Source: Flavobacterium sp.
GTDB lineage: Bacteria > Bacteroidota > Bacteroidia > Flavobacteriales > Flavobacteriaceae
Assembly: GCF_024710485.1 (NCBI RefSeq)
Contig: NZ_JANJUQ010000031.1
Coordinates: 80,816-144,815, forward strand
DNA length: 64,000 nucleotides
Direction of reading: 5' to 3'
Shown: piece by piece, positions 44,794 through 54,394 of the stretch
Layout of the letters: the number at the start of each line of letters is the position of its first letter
Position numbering within the stretch: the stretch's first letter is position 1
The notes under the pieces: model-generated
The model's input: the letters and a program-made list of their open reading frames with translations, nothing else
Databases searched by the model: none
Told to the model about the DNA's origin: nothing
Program-made: the position numbers and the translations under genes

Positions 44794-47700
44794 TTAGAAA
44801 CTTATAGATGTACCAAAAGTAATTGTTCTCGGGTTAGGGAAATTAGTTACTGAAAGCGCAGTAATCGCTTCAGGATCAAAACCTCTCCATTTTGTCCACG
44901 TTAAAAGGTTTTCTCCTTGAACAAAAAATCTTACATTAGTAATTGGAGAATTTTTAAGGAACTTAGAAGGAACATTATACCCAATGTTTACGTTTTTCAA
45001 ACGTAAGAAAGACGAATCATATAAAAATCTGTCTGAATCAAAAAACACATCATTATTAGTAGCATTAATTGATGGTACATTAGAGGTAGTGTTTGTAGGA
45101 GTCCATTGATTTAAGAAGTCTGCAGTTACATTTTCTTCACCAATAAATGCTGGGTTTGAAGCCCATCTGAATTGGTTGTCAATTCTCCAAACATCATACA
45201 TGTAAGAGAATAATGTGTTAACAAAGAATCCTTTGTAATCAATATTAAATCCAAATCCACCTTGGTATTTTGGTAAGTTACTTTTACCTGTAGCTCTTCT
45301 GTCTTTTGCAGGGTTTGGAGTCTCAGTCAAATTATTATTGATATCTAAGTATAATAAATTTCCGTTAGCTTGGTTAACCCCAACATAAGGTACTAAGTTC
45401 CACTCATTCAAGATATAACCAGGAGCAACAATGTTAGTAACACCATTAATATCTGTCTCTTGAATTGAAATAACTTGGTTTTTATTGTATGAAGTATTAG
45501 CAAACACTGAAAGTTTTAAATCATCAGTTTTAATAACATTATATTTCAATTGAACCTCGATACCATCATTTCTCAACTCACCATTGTTACCTGAAATAGC
45601 AAATCCAGTACCTACAACAGCAGAGTTAGGAATAGAGTTGAATAGGTTAGTTGTTGTTTTTCTATAAACATCAATGTTACCTTCAAGTTTTTTGTTGAAT
45701 AATATGAAATCGATACCAACGTTTGCTTGAGAAATTTCTTCCCATTGAACAGCTGTGTTAGCAAACTGACCATATAGCAAAGAACCAGGTACGTTGTTAT
45801 AACCAGTTCCCGGGCTAATAATCTCTCTAATTAAGTTTGGAGTAGTTAATAAAGATGGGAAACCATAGTTGGCAGCTGAGATATTTTGGTTACCATTAGT
45901 TCCGTAAGAAGCTCTCAATTTTAACATGTCAAAACCAGAATTCTTCATAAACTCTTCTTTGTCGATATTCCATCTACCGGATACAGACCAGAAAGTACCC
46001 CAACGGTTGTCATCAGCAAAACGGTACGTCGCATCTCTTCTTAAAACCCCACTGAAACCGTACTTTTCATTGTAATCATAATCCAAAGTTCCAAAAACTG
46101 ATAGTGTTCCACCAGTTAATTTAGCAGCATTTACAGAAGAAATGTAAAAGTTTGGAGTTGCAGGGTTGAAAGCAATGTAACCAGTACCTGCTCCAGGTGA
46201 ATACGTTGCAGGATTCAAACCGTTTTGTCTTGACCCATGACCTTCATAGTGTGCTTTGGTATACTCCATAAATAAACCTGCAGAGAAATCATGTTTTTCT
46301 TTAAATACTTTGTTATACCCTAAGTTTAAGATATTAGTGAAAGTCAAATCATTGAAAGTAGATTTGTCTTCAAAACCACCAAATTCAGCACCTTGAGTAG
46401 CAGCTACAACTAAAGCTAAATAAGACCATGGTGCTCTAGCGAACAATCTGTCATACTGCTTGAAATCAATACCTGATCTGTTAGACAAGGTAATGTTTGG
46501 CGTAATTTTATAAGATGCACCAATATTTAAAGTCATTGTCTTATCAGAATACATACTTGGAAGATTACCTTCTCTTAAGATATCTTGCAAAACATAAGTA
46601 TCATTTGCTCCAGAAAAATCTGTACCAATAGCAGCAAGTAATTCAGCTCCTGTTTCATAAGGAGAAGACACTATATACGGTAACCCCATCAAACCTCCAT
46701 GAAGTGGGTTTTGAATAGTGTTGTTATTAACACCACTGTTAGTTTCTTGATCTAACTGATTTCTCTTAGAGTAACCGATAGCCAACTGTGTGTCATAGTT
46801 GAATTTATCATTATTACTTTTACCTTTAAGGTTAGTTCTGAATGTAAAACGTTTAAAGTTTGTTGTTGGAACCATTCCTCCTTGCTCAAAATAACCCAAA
46901 GAAGTGTAAGAAGAAATATTTTTTCCTCCAAAAGTAATTCCTAAGTTATGTTGCGTAACTCTGTCTACACTGAAAAATTCATCCATCCAATTTGTATTAA
47001 TATTGAAAGCAGCAATTTCAGCATCAGTCAAAGTTACCCCAAGACCTGTACCTTTGATTTTCTCAATAGCCAACAACTCTTTTGAGTTTGACATATTGTA
47101 ATCATTCTTAGGTAAAGTATTGAAACCTGTAGTAGCATCATAAGTAAACTTAACCCCAGAATCATATTTACCATTTTTGGTTGTAATCACGATTACACCA
47201 TTCGCACCTTTATTTCCATAAATGGAAGTACCAGACGCATCTCTCAAAGTGGTAACTGATTCAATTTCATTTTGGTTCAAGTTACGGAATTGGTTAGAAG
47301 TCGAAGGAACCCCATCAATAACAATCAAAGGATCTGTGTTTCCGTTGATAGAAGACGCCCCTCTAATAAAACCGTCAAACTTACCAGAACCTGGGGAACC
47401 AGAACTGGAAATCAAAGTAAGTCCCGGTGATTGCCCCTGTAAAGAAGCCAAAACAGAAACGTTTGCTCTGTTTTCGATTGTTTCAGAAGAAATTGTAGTT
47501 TGAGCAGTTGTTGAATTAGCTTTCGTTCTGGTTCTGTTGTAACCTTCAGAAACAATTACAACTTCACTTAAAGCTACCCCTTCAGACAATGTTACATTGT
47601 AGTTATTAGCGGCAGTAACACTAATAGACTGCGTGTTGTAACCGGTAAAAGAAACTACCAATACATCACCCTGTTTAGCTTTGATGGAAAATTTCCCGTC

Positions 47701-47868
47701 AAAATCAGTTTGAGTGCTGTTTTTTGTTCCCTTTACAATAACATTTGCACCAGGAAGCGGTCCAGTTTTATCTGAAACAACTCCAGTAACAGTTTTGTCT
47801 TGTGCAAACGAAAACTGCATAGTAAACGCTAACAAGAGCGTAAAAATCCATTTGAACTTCGTTCTCAT
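44794..47868 (-). CDS. SusC/RagA family TonB-dependent outer-membrane transporter
   Basis: 1024 residues. The signal peptide ends near Gln23. A carboxypeptidase-regulatory-like beta domain (about 25-105, TVTGVVSDKTGPLPGANVIV) is followed by the plug with the SusC marker SINGNTDPLIVIDGVPS and TLRDASGTSIYGNKGANGVI, then a 22-strand-type barrel ending FGTSISF. It imports substrate captured by the neighbouring SusD using TonB energy. It is the first gene of a three-gene operon. No extra N-terminal secretin/TonB signalling domain, so no sigma/anti-sigma control is expected. A 192-bp spacer precedes it; I found no full promoter match there. Confidence 0.96.
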   Translation of the reverse strand: MRTKFKWIFTLLLAFTMQFSFAQDKTVTGVVSDKTGPLPGANVIVKGTKNSTQTDFDGKFSIKAKQGDVLVVSFTGYNTQSISVTAANNYNVTLSEGVALSEVVIVSEGYNRTRTKANSTTAQTTISSETIENRANVSVLASLQGQSPGLTLISSSGSPGSGKFDGFIRGASSINGNTDPLIVIDGVPSTSNQFRNLNQNEIESVTTLRDASGTSIYGNKGANGVIVITTKNGKYDSGVKFTYDATTGFNTLPKNDYNMSNSKELLAIEKIKGTGLGVTLTDAEIAAFNINTNWMDEFFSVDRVTQHNLGITFGGKNISSYTSLGYFEQGGMVPTTNFKRFTFRTNLKGKSNNDKFNYDTQLAIGYSKRNQLDQETNSGVNNNTIQNPLHGGLMGLPYIVSSPYETGAELLAAIGTDFSGANDTYVLQDILREGNLPSMYSDKTMTLNIGASYKITPNITLSNRSGIDFKQYDRLFARAPWSYLALVVAATQGAEFGGFEDKSTFNDLTFTNILNLGYNKVFKEKHDFSAGLFMEYTKAHYEGHGSRQNGLNPATYSPGAGTGYIAFNPATPNFYISSVNAAKLTGGTLSVFGTLDYDYNEKYGFSGVLRRDATYRFADDNRWGTFWSVSGRWNIDKEEFMKNSGFDMLKLRASYGTNGNQNISAANYGFPSLLTTPNLIREIISPGTGYNNVPGSLLYGQFANTAVQWEEISQANVGIDFILFNKKLEGNIDVYRKTTTNLFNSIPNSAVVGTGFAISGNNGELRNDGIEVQLKYNVIKTDDLKLSVFANTSYNKNQVISIQETDINGVTNIVAPGYILNEWNLVPYVGVNQANGNLLYLDINNNLTETPNPAKDRRATGKSNLPKYQGGFGFNIDYKGFFVNTLFSYMYDVWRIDNQFRWASNPAFIGEENVTADFLNQWTPTNTTSNVPSINATNNDVFFDSDRFLYDSSFLRLKNVNIGYNVPSKFLKNSPITNVRFFVQGENLLTWTKWRGFDPEAITALSVTNFPNPRTITFGTSISF

Positions 47869-48060
47869 ATTAATTTTATTTGAGTTAGTTATTTCGCAAA
47901 CTTCTTAATTATTTCTTAAATAAACAAATATTACTTCGGAATAATATTTTTTTAACACTTGAGAAACCCACACCATTAAGTTGTTTGGAAACACTAGACT
48001 TTGATGAAATAAATTTAAATTGGTTGCGTGAGTTTATTTATTTTTACTGAAAAAAATAAA

Positions 48061-48660
48061 ATGTTATTAAATTATTACTCTGATTTCTCTTTAGAATGCG
48101 GAACAGACGAGGCCGGCAGAGGCTGTTTGGCCGGACCGGTTACCGCAGCCGCGGTAATCTTACCTGAACATTTCAGCTTGGATTACCTGAATGACTCTAA
48201 ACAGATTTCTGAAAAAACAAGAAAGCAACTGAAACCTTTGATTGAAGACAAAGCCGTTTCATTTGCTGTAACACACCTTGAACCTTCGGTAATTGACAAC
48301 ATTAATATTTTGAATGCTTCTATTAAAGCAATGCAAGAAAGCATCCTAAAGTTGAATCCTCTTCCGGAATATATTATTGTAGACGGCAATCGATTTAAAC
48401 CGCTAAATCAAATACCTTATACTACTATAGTGAAAGGCGACAGTAAATATCTCAGTATAGCTGCGGCTTCAGTCTTAGCAAAAACCTACAGAGATGAATA
48501 CATGGACAAAATACACGAAGAATTTCCAATGTACAACTGGAAAAAGAATAAAGGATATCCAACCATCGAACACCGTGAAGCTATCAAAAAATACGGCCCC
48601 ACTAAATACCATCGAATTTCGTTTCGATTATTGCCGGAACAATTAAAATTAGAATTTTAA
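48061..48660 (+). CDS. rnhB: Ribonuclease HII
   Basis: 199 residues from the ATG at 48061; an upstream GTG at 48028 would add residues not typical of the family. The catalytic Asp-Glu pair is in [14 protein letters not shown] (Asp16, Glu17), and DGNRF and [21 protein letters not shown] are the other conserved blocks. It removes single ribonucleotides and RNA primers from DNA. It stands alone on the plus strand; its stop overlaps that of lipB by 4 bp on the other strand. No terminator is visible between them. Confidence 0.95.
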   Translation: MLLNYYSDFSLECGTDEAGRGCLAGPVTAAAVILPEHFSLDYLNDSKQISEKTRKQLKPLIEDKAVSFAVTHLEPSVIDNINILNASIKAMQESILKLNPLPEYIIVDGNRFKPLNQIPYTTIVKGDSKYLSIAAASVLAKTYRDEYMDKIHEEFPMYNWKKNKGYPTIEHREAIKKYGPTKYHRISFRLLPEQLKLEF

Positions 48661-49349
48661 ATAAAAGCGGATTCGAAAAGCGCTGAAAAGTGTTTCTGAA
48701 TTTTGGCTTTCACTTCTTGCTCGTCTACTTTTTGTCCAAGTTCAACATGCATGGAAGTAACTGCTTTCCCACGAATACCGCAAGGAATGATATTGTCAAA
48801 ATAACCCAAATCGGCATTAACATTTAAAGCAAAGCCATGCATGGTAACCCAGCGACTGGCGCGCACACCCATAGCACAAATCTTGCGCGCAAAAGGCGTC
48901 CCTACATCAAGCCAAACACCGGTTTCCCCTTCACTTCTTGTACCTATAATATTGTATTCTGCTAAAGTGAGTATAATAACTTCCTCCAGCAACCTTAAAT
49001 ACTTGTGGATATCTGTAAAAAAGTTTTCCAAATCCAATATCGGATACCCTACAATTTGGCCGGGTCCGTGGTAAGTAATATCACCGCCTCTGTTGATTTT
49101 ATAGAAAGTAGCGCCTTTGGCAACCAACTGTTTTTCGGAAAGTAATAAATTAGAAATGTCTCCACTTTTCCCTAAAGTGTAAACATGCGGATGTTCTACA
49201 AACAAAAAATAATTCGGAGTAACCAGTTGCGGATTGTTTCGTTTTTCCAACTTGACATCCACTATCTCTTTAAACAAAGCCTCTTGGTAATCCCAAGTTT
49301 CCTTGTAGTCTTTATTTCCTAAGTCGCGTAGTTGTATCTCTTTATTCAT
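48657..49349 (-). CDS. lipB: Lipoyl(octanoyl) transferase
   Basis: 230 residues. [20 protein letters not shown] (87-106) is the family signature, with Lys156 in [11 protein letters not shown] and catalytic Cys190 in IIPCGIRG matching the Lys/Cys dyad of E. coli LipB. It moves octanoyl from acyl carrier protein to apo-lipoyl domains of 2-oxoacid dehydrogenases. Its ATG overlaps the stop of the upstream lipoprotein gene by one base (TAATG), so the two are coupled. Intact. Confidence 0.95.
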   Translation of the reverse strand: MNKEIQLRDLGNKDYKETWDYQEALFKEIVDVKLEKRNNPQLVTPNYFLFVEHPHVYTLGKSGDISNLLLSEKQLVAKGATFYKINRGGDITYHGPGQIVGYPILDLENFFTDIHKYLRLLEEVIILTLAEYNIIGTRSEGETGVWLDVGTPFARKICAMGVRASRWVTMHGFALNVNADLGYFDNIIPCGIRGKAVTSMHVELGQKVDEQEVKAKIQKHFSALFESAFI

Positions 49350-50197
49350 TACTCAAATTCTATTTCCAAATCCAATGATTTTGGTTTTTTCATATAATCC
49401 TCAAAAAGATAATCGATGGTTACGGTTTTTTTATCTTCACTAAGCACTGCATTTGGCACCGAAATGGTTTTGATTTTCTTTTCAAAAGTATAAACCACTT
49501 TGTAACTTGATTTTCCCATAAGCTCTTTCATGGCTTCTGTCAAACCTTCCGCTAATTTCTGCGCTTCCAGTTCTTCTCCCGACAGTTTGGTTTCCTTAGA
49601 TTTGATTGTGTCTGAGGTTTTTTCAGACGCCTGCAACTCGGCCACTACCCTTTTGAAGATTTTCCCATTGTAATCATAGGAGGTTACTGAATTTTCTTGG
49701 GCTTCTTTTTGCGTCATGGCTGATCCTGCCTGGGCAGGTGCTACTCCGGCACTTTTCAAGGTAGTTAAAGGCGAAGTCATGTTTTTCAATTCTTCAATGG
49801 TTTTGAAATCGGAAAAAAGCGAGTACTTCATTTGATTGGCTTCTTCATTTACAATCATTCTCACACTGAAATGCTCCATTTTTTTGATGCGCTCCCGCTC
49901 TTCTGCCGGCAAAGCAGCTATACTGTCTTTTTTATCCGCAAACAATTCCTTGAAAGTGTAAGTACTATCGATAGTTTTGCCATTTCTCTGCTCTCCCTTT
50001 TTGCTTTTTCTTTTGCTTGCTTTTTTTTCGCTCCCATTGGAAAAAGAATTTCCAACCATTTCCATCACGGGAGAAGCATCAATGTCATAACTGAATTTTC
50101 CCGAACCGTCGTCTTTAATTAAAAGCGACTCCGTAATCATACAGCTTTGGAAAAAAGTAAGGAACACAACAAACGAGAACAGTTTAAGCAGTTTCAT
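49349..50197 (-). CDS. Lipoprotein of unknown function upstream of lipB
   Basis: 282 residues. Lipoprotein signal with Cys19 (VFLTFFQSC|MITES). A highly charged low-complexity stretch (EKKASKRKSKKGEQR, about 58-72) lies near the N-terminus, followed by helical and beta segments ending in repeated acidic/hydrophobic strands (SLDLEIEFE). I do not recognise the family. It is translationally coupled to lipB (TAATG) but nothing links it to lipoate chemistry. An exact -7 box (TATCTTTG, 50219-50212) lies 15 nt upstream. Confidence 0.7.
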   Translation of the reverse strand: MKLLKLFSFVVFLTFFQSCMITESLLIKDDGSGKFSYDIDASPVMEMVGNSFSNGSEKKASKRKSKKGEQRNGKTIDSTYTFKELFADKKDSIAALPAEERERIKKMEHFSVRMIVNEEANQMKYSLFSDFKTIEELKNMTSPLTTLKSAGVAPAQAGSAMTQKEAQENSVTSYDYNGKIFKRVVAELQASEKTSDTIKSKETKLSGEELEAQKLAEGLTEAMKELMGKSSYKVVYTFEKKIKTISVPNAVLSEDKKTVTIDYLFEDYMKKPKSLDLEIEFE

Positions 50198-50211
50198 AAA
50201 AATAATTTTGC

Positions 50212-50219
50212 CAAAGATA
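50212..50219 (-). promoter_or_regulatory. -7 box for the lipoprotein-lipB operon
   Basis: TATCTTTG on the minus strand, exact consensus, 15 nt before the ATG. No TTG at the right spacing; a CAA at 50232-50234 is only 12 nt away. Confidence 0.5.
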
Positions 50220-50236
50220 CAAATGATTTCCCAATT

Positions 50237-50297
50237 AGCCCCGATTACAGCGGCATCTTGCCTGTAAGGCGAGATAGAGCGAAAAGCGGGAATACGG
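50237..50297 (+). repeat. GC-rich intergenic element, second family
   Basis: Begins AGCCCCGATTACAGCGG, contains the stem ATCTTGCC (50255-50262) with GGCGAGAT (50268-50275), and ends AGCGGGAATACGG. It is clearly GC-richer than its surroundings. I associate strings of this type with flavobacterial intergenic regions, but only one copy is in this window. Confidence 0.5.
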
Positions 50298-50355
50298 ATT
50301 ACTGATTAAGCCCAAGCCATTCGCTCCAAAATCAAAAAAATTGAAACCGCGAGAC

Positions 50356-50386
50356 TTTGATACTTTAGCACTTATCGTTATCTTTG
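50356..50386 (+). promoter_or_regulatory. Promoter of lysS
   Basis: TTTG (50356-50359), a 19-nt spacer, then TATCTTTG (50379-50386): full consensus, about 20 nt before the ATG at 50408. Confidence 0.8.
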
Positions 50387-50407
50387 CGGGCTTAAAAACC
50401 TTTGTAT

Positions 50408-52099
50408 ATGCAACTTTCGGAACAAGAAATTATCAGAAGAGAGAAACTTCAAGCCCTTCGCGACTTAGGCATCAACCCTTATCCTGCGGATTTATTCCCG
50501 GTAGACCATACGTCTAAACAGGTTAAGGAAACTTTTGAAGAAGGCAAGAAGGTGGTAGTTGCCGGAAGATTGATGAGTATACGTGACCAAGGAAAAGCGG
50601 CTTTTGTAGAATTACAAGACAGCGAAGGCCGAATCCAATTGTACTTTAACCGAGATGTAATTTGTCCGGGCGAAGACAAAACAAAATACAACCAAGTCTT
50701 CAGAAAACTGACCGATTTAGGCGACTTTATAGGTGTGGAAGGCGAATTGTTCTTGACTAAAGTAGGCGAAAAAACTATTCATGTAAACAATTTTACTTTT
50801 TTAAGCAAAACCCTTCGACCATTACCATTACCAAAAATGGACGACGAAGGTCACGTATTCGACGCTTTTACCGATCCGGAATTGCGTTACCGCATGCGTT
50901 ATGTTGATTTAGTAGTGAATCCGCAAGTGAAAGAAGTGTTCGTTAAAAGAACCAAGTTGTTCAATGCGATGCGAAGCTTTTTCAATACAGCCGGTTATAT
51001 GGAAGTGGAAACACCTGTATTGCAATCGATTGCAGGTGGTGCAGCAGCACGTCCGTTTATCACACACCACAATAGCTTAGACATTCCTTTATACATGAGA
51101 ATTGCCAACGAATTGTATCTGAAAAGATTAATCGTAGGTGGTTTTGACGGGGTTTATGAGTTTTCGAAAAACTTCCGAAACGAAGGAATGGACCGCACGC
51201 ACAATCCGGAGTTCACGGCTATGGAAATCTATGTAGCTTACAAAGACTACAACTGGATGATGGAATTCACAGAGCAGTTATTGGAATATTGCGCAATACA
51301 AGTAAATGGAACCACCGAAACCACTTTTGGCGAACATAAAGTTGATTTCAAAGCACCTTATGCTCGTGTTACGATGACGGATGCCATCAAACAATTTACC
51401 GGTTTTGACATTTCAGGCAAAAGCGAGGCTGAATTATTTGAAGCCGCCAGAAATATGGGTATCGAAGTTGACGAAACGATGGGTAAAGGCAAATTAATCG
51501 ATGAGATTTTCGGCGCTAAGTGTGAAGGCAACTTTATTCAGCCGACTTTCATCACCGATTATCCTAAAGAAATGTCGCCTTTGTGTAAAGAACACCGCGA
51601 CAATCCGGAGTTGACCGAACGTTTTGAATTGATGGTTTGCGGCAAAGAAATTGCCAATGCTTATTCGGAATTGAACGACCCGATTGACCAAAGAGAGCGT
51701 TTTGAAGCCCAATTAAAATTAGCCGAGCGCGGCGACGATGAAGCGACCCAATTTATTGACCACGATTTTTTAAGAGCGTTGGAATACGGTATGCCGCCAA
51801 CTTCCGGTTTGGGAATTGGCATGGACCGATTGATTATGTTTTTAACCAACAACCAATCGATACAAGAAGTGTTATTCTTCCCGCAAATGCGTCCGGAGAA
51901 AAAACAATTAGAATTGACCGAAGAAGAGAAAGTCATTATTGGTTTGTTGAAAGCCGAAAACAATCAGGCTTTGAGTGCATTGAAAGAGAAATCGCAACTC
52001 AGTGGTAAAAAATGGGACGCTGCCATGAAAGGATTGGCCAAACACGGCTTAACCAAGGTAGTGGTTGACGGCGATAACAAAACCGTAGTTTTAAACTAA
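50408..52099 (+). CDS. lysS: Lysine--tRNA ligase (class II)
   Basis: 563 residues from the ATG at 50408; an in-frame TTG at 50402 is ignored. An N-terminal OB-fold anticodon-binding domain (about 55-150) precedes the class II core, with motif 1 around FNAMRSFFNTAGYMEVETPV, motif 2 around FEFSKNFRNEG-type sequence (VYEFSKNFRNEGMDRTHNPE) and motif 3 in GLGIGMDRLIMFL. The tail past the core (about 500-563) is a Lys-rich extension seen in Bacteroidetes LysRS. It charges tRNA-Lys. Own full-consensus promoter and terminator; monocistronic. Confidence 0.97.
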   Translation: MQLSEQEIIRREKLQALRDLGINPYPADLFPVDHTSKQVKETFEEGKKVVVAGRLMSIRDQGKAAFVELQDSEGRIQLYFNRDVICPGEDKTKYNQVFRKLTDLGDFIGVEGELFLTKVGEKTIHVNNFTFLSKTLRPLPLPKMDDEGHVFDAFTDPELRYRMRYVDLVVNPQVKEVFVKRTKLFNAMRSFFNTAGYMEVETPVLQSIAGGAAARPFITHHNSLDIPLYMRIANELYLKRLIVGGFDGVYEFSKNFRNEGMDRTHNPEFTAMEIYVAYKDYNWMMEFTEQLLEYCAIQVNGTTETTFGEHKVDFKAPYARVTMTDAIKQFTGFDISGKSEAELFEAARNMGIEVDETMGKGKLIDEIFGAKCEGNFIQPTFITDYPKEMSPLCKEHRDNPELTERFELMVCGKEIANAYSELNDPIDQRERFEAQLKLAERGDDEATQFIDHDFLRALEYGMPPTSGLGIGMDRLIMFLTNNQSIQEVLFFPQMRPEKKQLELTEEEKVIIGLLKAENNQALSALKEKSQLSGKKWDAAMKGLAKHGLTKVVVDGDNKTVVLN

Positions 52100-52104
52100 A
52101 CACC

Positions 52105-52131
52105 GAAGAGCTCAAATGAGCTCTTTTTTTA
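52105..52131 (+). terminator. Terminator of lysS
   Basis: AGAGCTC, AAAT loop, GAGCTCT, then seven Ts, 8 nt after the stop codon. Confidence 0.85.
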
Positions 52132-52201
52132 TATTTTTTTTACTTTTTAAACCTTTTTCGATTGGTAATGTCCAATACTTGTAATTCAAAAAAATGACAA
52201 C

Positions 52202-52639
52202 ATGAAAAAATTATTTTTAGCCCTTTTACTATTGGTAGGTGTAGCCACTTGGGCACAAGGAAAAAGAGAGAGAAAACAAGACGGTGAGCGTTTAACCAAA
52301 GAAGAGAGAGTAGACCTTCAAGTAAAAAGAATGACAAAGGACTTGGATTTGACAGAAAAGCAAGCCAAAGAATTTCGTGCATTGGCTACCAAACAAGTAG
52401 AAAAAAGAGACGCTAAAAGAGCTCAAGTGCAGGAAGAAAGAAAAGCAAAAATGGAAGCTCTAAAAGCCCAAATGCAAGAAGAACAAGCCGCTCACACTGC
52501 CGAAATGAAAAAAATCCTTACTCCGGAACAATTTGCCAAATGGGAAAAATTACGTGACGAACGCAAAGAAAAAGTCAAAGAAAAAATGGCTGAAAGAAGA
52601 GGCAAAGGAAAACCAAGCATACAAGATTCACAAAAATAA
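52202..52639 (+). CDS. Small exported charged helical protein (Spy/CpxP-like)
   Basis: 145 residues. Signal peptide of about 18 residues (LLLLVGVATWAQ). The mature part is almost entirely Lys/Arg/Glu/Ala-rich helix with an LTEKQAKEFRAL segment and later LTPEQFAKWEKL, which resemble the LTxxQ repeats of the periplasmic Spy/CpxP group. Those proteins buffer envelope stress as chaperones or signal inhibitors. Similarity is by pattern only. It is followed 63 nt later by another small helical exported protein, with no terminator between, so they may be one unit. Confidence 0.65.
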   Translation: MKKLFLALLLLVGVATWAQGKRERKQDGERLTKEERVDLQVKRMTKDLDLTEKQAKEFRALATKQVEKRDAKRAQVQEERKAKMEALKAQMQEEQAAHTAEMKKILTPEQFAKWEKLRDERKEKVKEKMAERRGKGKPSIQDSQK

Positions 52640-52702
52640 ATTTTGAGATTTCAACAAAATAAATTAGTTTTGAAGCTATTATTCTTCTAAACAACTAAAA
52701 CA

Positions 52703-53035
52703 ATGAAAAAATTTATTGCTGCTTTAACCTTATTGTTAGCTTTTACGATAAATGCAAACGCCCAAGAGAAAAAGGAATTAACCTCTGCGGAAAAAGCTAA
52801 AAAAGAAGCTGTGGCTTTGTCTCAGTATCTTGGTTTAAACGAAACACAAACCGCTGATTTCGAAAGATTATTTGAACAAAAGCACAGAACACTTGAAGAC
52901 AAAACGTTATCTCAAGAAAGAAGAGCTGAAGTATCAAGAATTATTGAAATGAAAATTGCCGCCACAATTTCGGATGATCAAATGACGAAATTGAAACAAA
53001 ACAAAGAATTATTCAAAGAACTAATCACCAACTAA
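52703..53035 (+). CDS. Small exported helical protein
   Basis: 110 residues with a signal peptide ending near residue 20 (FTINANAQ). The rest is helical: LSQYLGLNETQTADFERLFE recalls the LTxxQ-type segments of the preceding protein, and a second such segment reads ISDDQMTKLKQN. It may be a distant paralogue of the 52202 product. A bidirectional terminator follows directly. Function unknown. Confidence 0.65.
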   Translation: MKKFIAALTLLLAFTINANAQEKKELTSAEKAKKEAVALSQYLGLNETQTADFERLFEQKHRTLEDKTLSQERRAEVSRIIEMKIAATISDDQMTKLKQNKELFKELITN

Positions 53036-53052
53036 TACTTGTGATTCAAAAT

Positions 53053-53085
53053 AAAAAAACCTCTCGGAAATGAGAGGTTTTTTTA
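53053..53085. terminator. Bidirectional terminator
   Basis: AAAAAAACCTCTC and GAGAGGTTTTTTT around a short loop, between the exported protein gene and the convergent hemL, whose stop it almost touches. Confidence 0.85.
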
Positions 53086-53086
53086 T

Positions 53087-54373
53087 TTATAAACTTTTAG
53101 CAACCTTATCGACCGCCTTTATAGTAAAATCTAAATCTTCATAAGTCAAGGCGTCAGTAATAAACCAAGTTTCATATGCCGATGGCGCTATGTAAACTCC
53201 TTCTTGCAACAAACCATGGAAAAACTTCTTGAAAGTTTCATTGTCTCCGTTTTTGGCGGTTTGAAAATCCACTACCGGAACAGCATCAAAATGCACGGAA
53301 ATCATGGAGCCGACTCTATTGATGGTAAAAACAATATCGTTGGCTTTTAGAACTTCATCGATACCCTTGTGTAAATAAGCGGTTTTAGCTTCTAACCTAT
53401 CGTAGATTTCTAAATCGGCATTCAAAGCTTGCAACATCGCATAACCTGCAACCATTGCCAAAGGATTTCCGGATAAGGTTCCGGCCTGATAAACAGGTCC
53501 TAAAGGCGCCAAGAAGTTCATGATTTCCTCGCGAGCCGCAAAAGCACCCACCGGCAAACCGCCTCCTATTACTTTTCCGAAACAAACAATATCGGCATTG
53601 ATGTTATACAACTCTTGCGCTCCGCCTTTAGCTAAGCGAAAACCGGTCATCACTTCATCAAAAATCAAGAGTGCATTGTGATTACTACATACTTCTCTCA
53701 AGGCTTGTAAAAAACCCTCTTTTGGCGGCACACAACCCATATTTCCGGCAACCGGCTCTATAATCACGGCAGCTATTTCGTTAGGATTAGCCTCAAACAA
53801 TGCTTTTACATTATCAATATCATTGTATTGTGCCAACAAAGTATCTTTAGCTGTACCTTGTGTTACACCGGGACTGTTTGGCACTCCAAACGTACTCAAA
53901 CCGCTACCGGCAGCAATCAGGAAAGAATCGGAGTGACCGTGATAACATCCTGAAAACTTTATTATTTTATCTTTATTAGTAAAGCCTCTGGCCAATCGGA
54001 TGGCGCTCATACAAGCTTCTGTACCTGAATTCACAAAACGTATCTTGTCAATATTCGGCACCATAGCAATTGCCATTTCGGCGATTTTGGTTTCTAATTC
54101 GGTTGGCATACCGAAGGAAGTTCCCTTTTTTGCCTTTTCGATGACTGCATCTACTACAGGCTGATAAGCATGTCCTAATATCATCGGACCCCACGAATTG
54201 ATATAATCAATCAAACGATTATCATCTTCATCATACAAATAAGCGCCTTTGGCACTTTTGGCAAAAAGAGGCGTTCCGCCCACTCCTTTGAAAGCCCTGA
54301 CGGGAGAGTTTACTCCTCCGGGAATTACTTTTTCAGCTTCAGCAAACAACTGACTGCTTCTTTGATAAATCAT
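53087..54373 (-). CDS. hemL: Glutamate-1-semialdehyde 2,1-aminomutase
   Basis: 428 residues. [19 protein letters not shown] opens the protein, [18 protein letters not shown] binds cofactor phosphate, and Lys267 in [15 protein letters not shown] is the PLP lysine. It converts glutamate-1-semialdehyde to 5-aminolevulinate, the C5-pathway entry to haem. It is the last gene of a three-gene minus-strand operon (ACC deaminase-like, glucosaminidase, hemL) with 21 nt before it; the grouping makes no metabolic sense to me. Intact. Confidence 0.96.
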   Translation of the reverse strand: MIYQRSSQLFAEAEKVIPGGVNSPVRAFKGVGGTPLFAKSAKGAYLYDEDDNRLIDYINSWGPMILGHAYQPVVDAVIEKAKKGTSFGMPTELETKIAEMAIAMVPNIDKIRFVNSGTEACMSAIRLARGFTNKDKIIKFSGCYHGHSDSFLIAAGSGLSTFGVPNSPGVTQGTAKDTLLAQYNDIDNVKALFEANPNEIAAVIIEPVAGNMGCVPPKEGFLQALREVCSNHNALLIFDEVMTGFRLAKGGAQELYNINADIVCFGKVIGGGLPVGAFAAREEIMNFLAPLGPVYQAGTLSGNPLAMVAGYAMLQALNADLEIYDRLEAKTAYLHKGIDEVLKANDIVFTINRVGSMISVHFDAVPVVDFQTAKNGDNETFKKFFHGLLQEGVYIAPSAYETWFITDALTYEDLDFTIKAVDKVAKSL

Positions 54374-54394
54374 AATAAGTGTGAAATTATAAAA

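Noticed and set aside
48028..48060. GTG start for rnhB
   Set aside because: The extra 11 residues are not family-like and the ATG at 48061 gives a normal RNase HII start.
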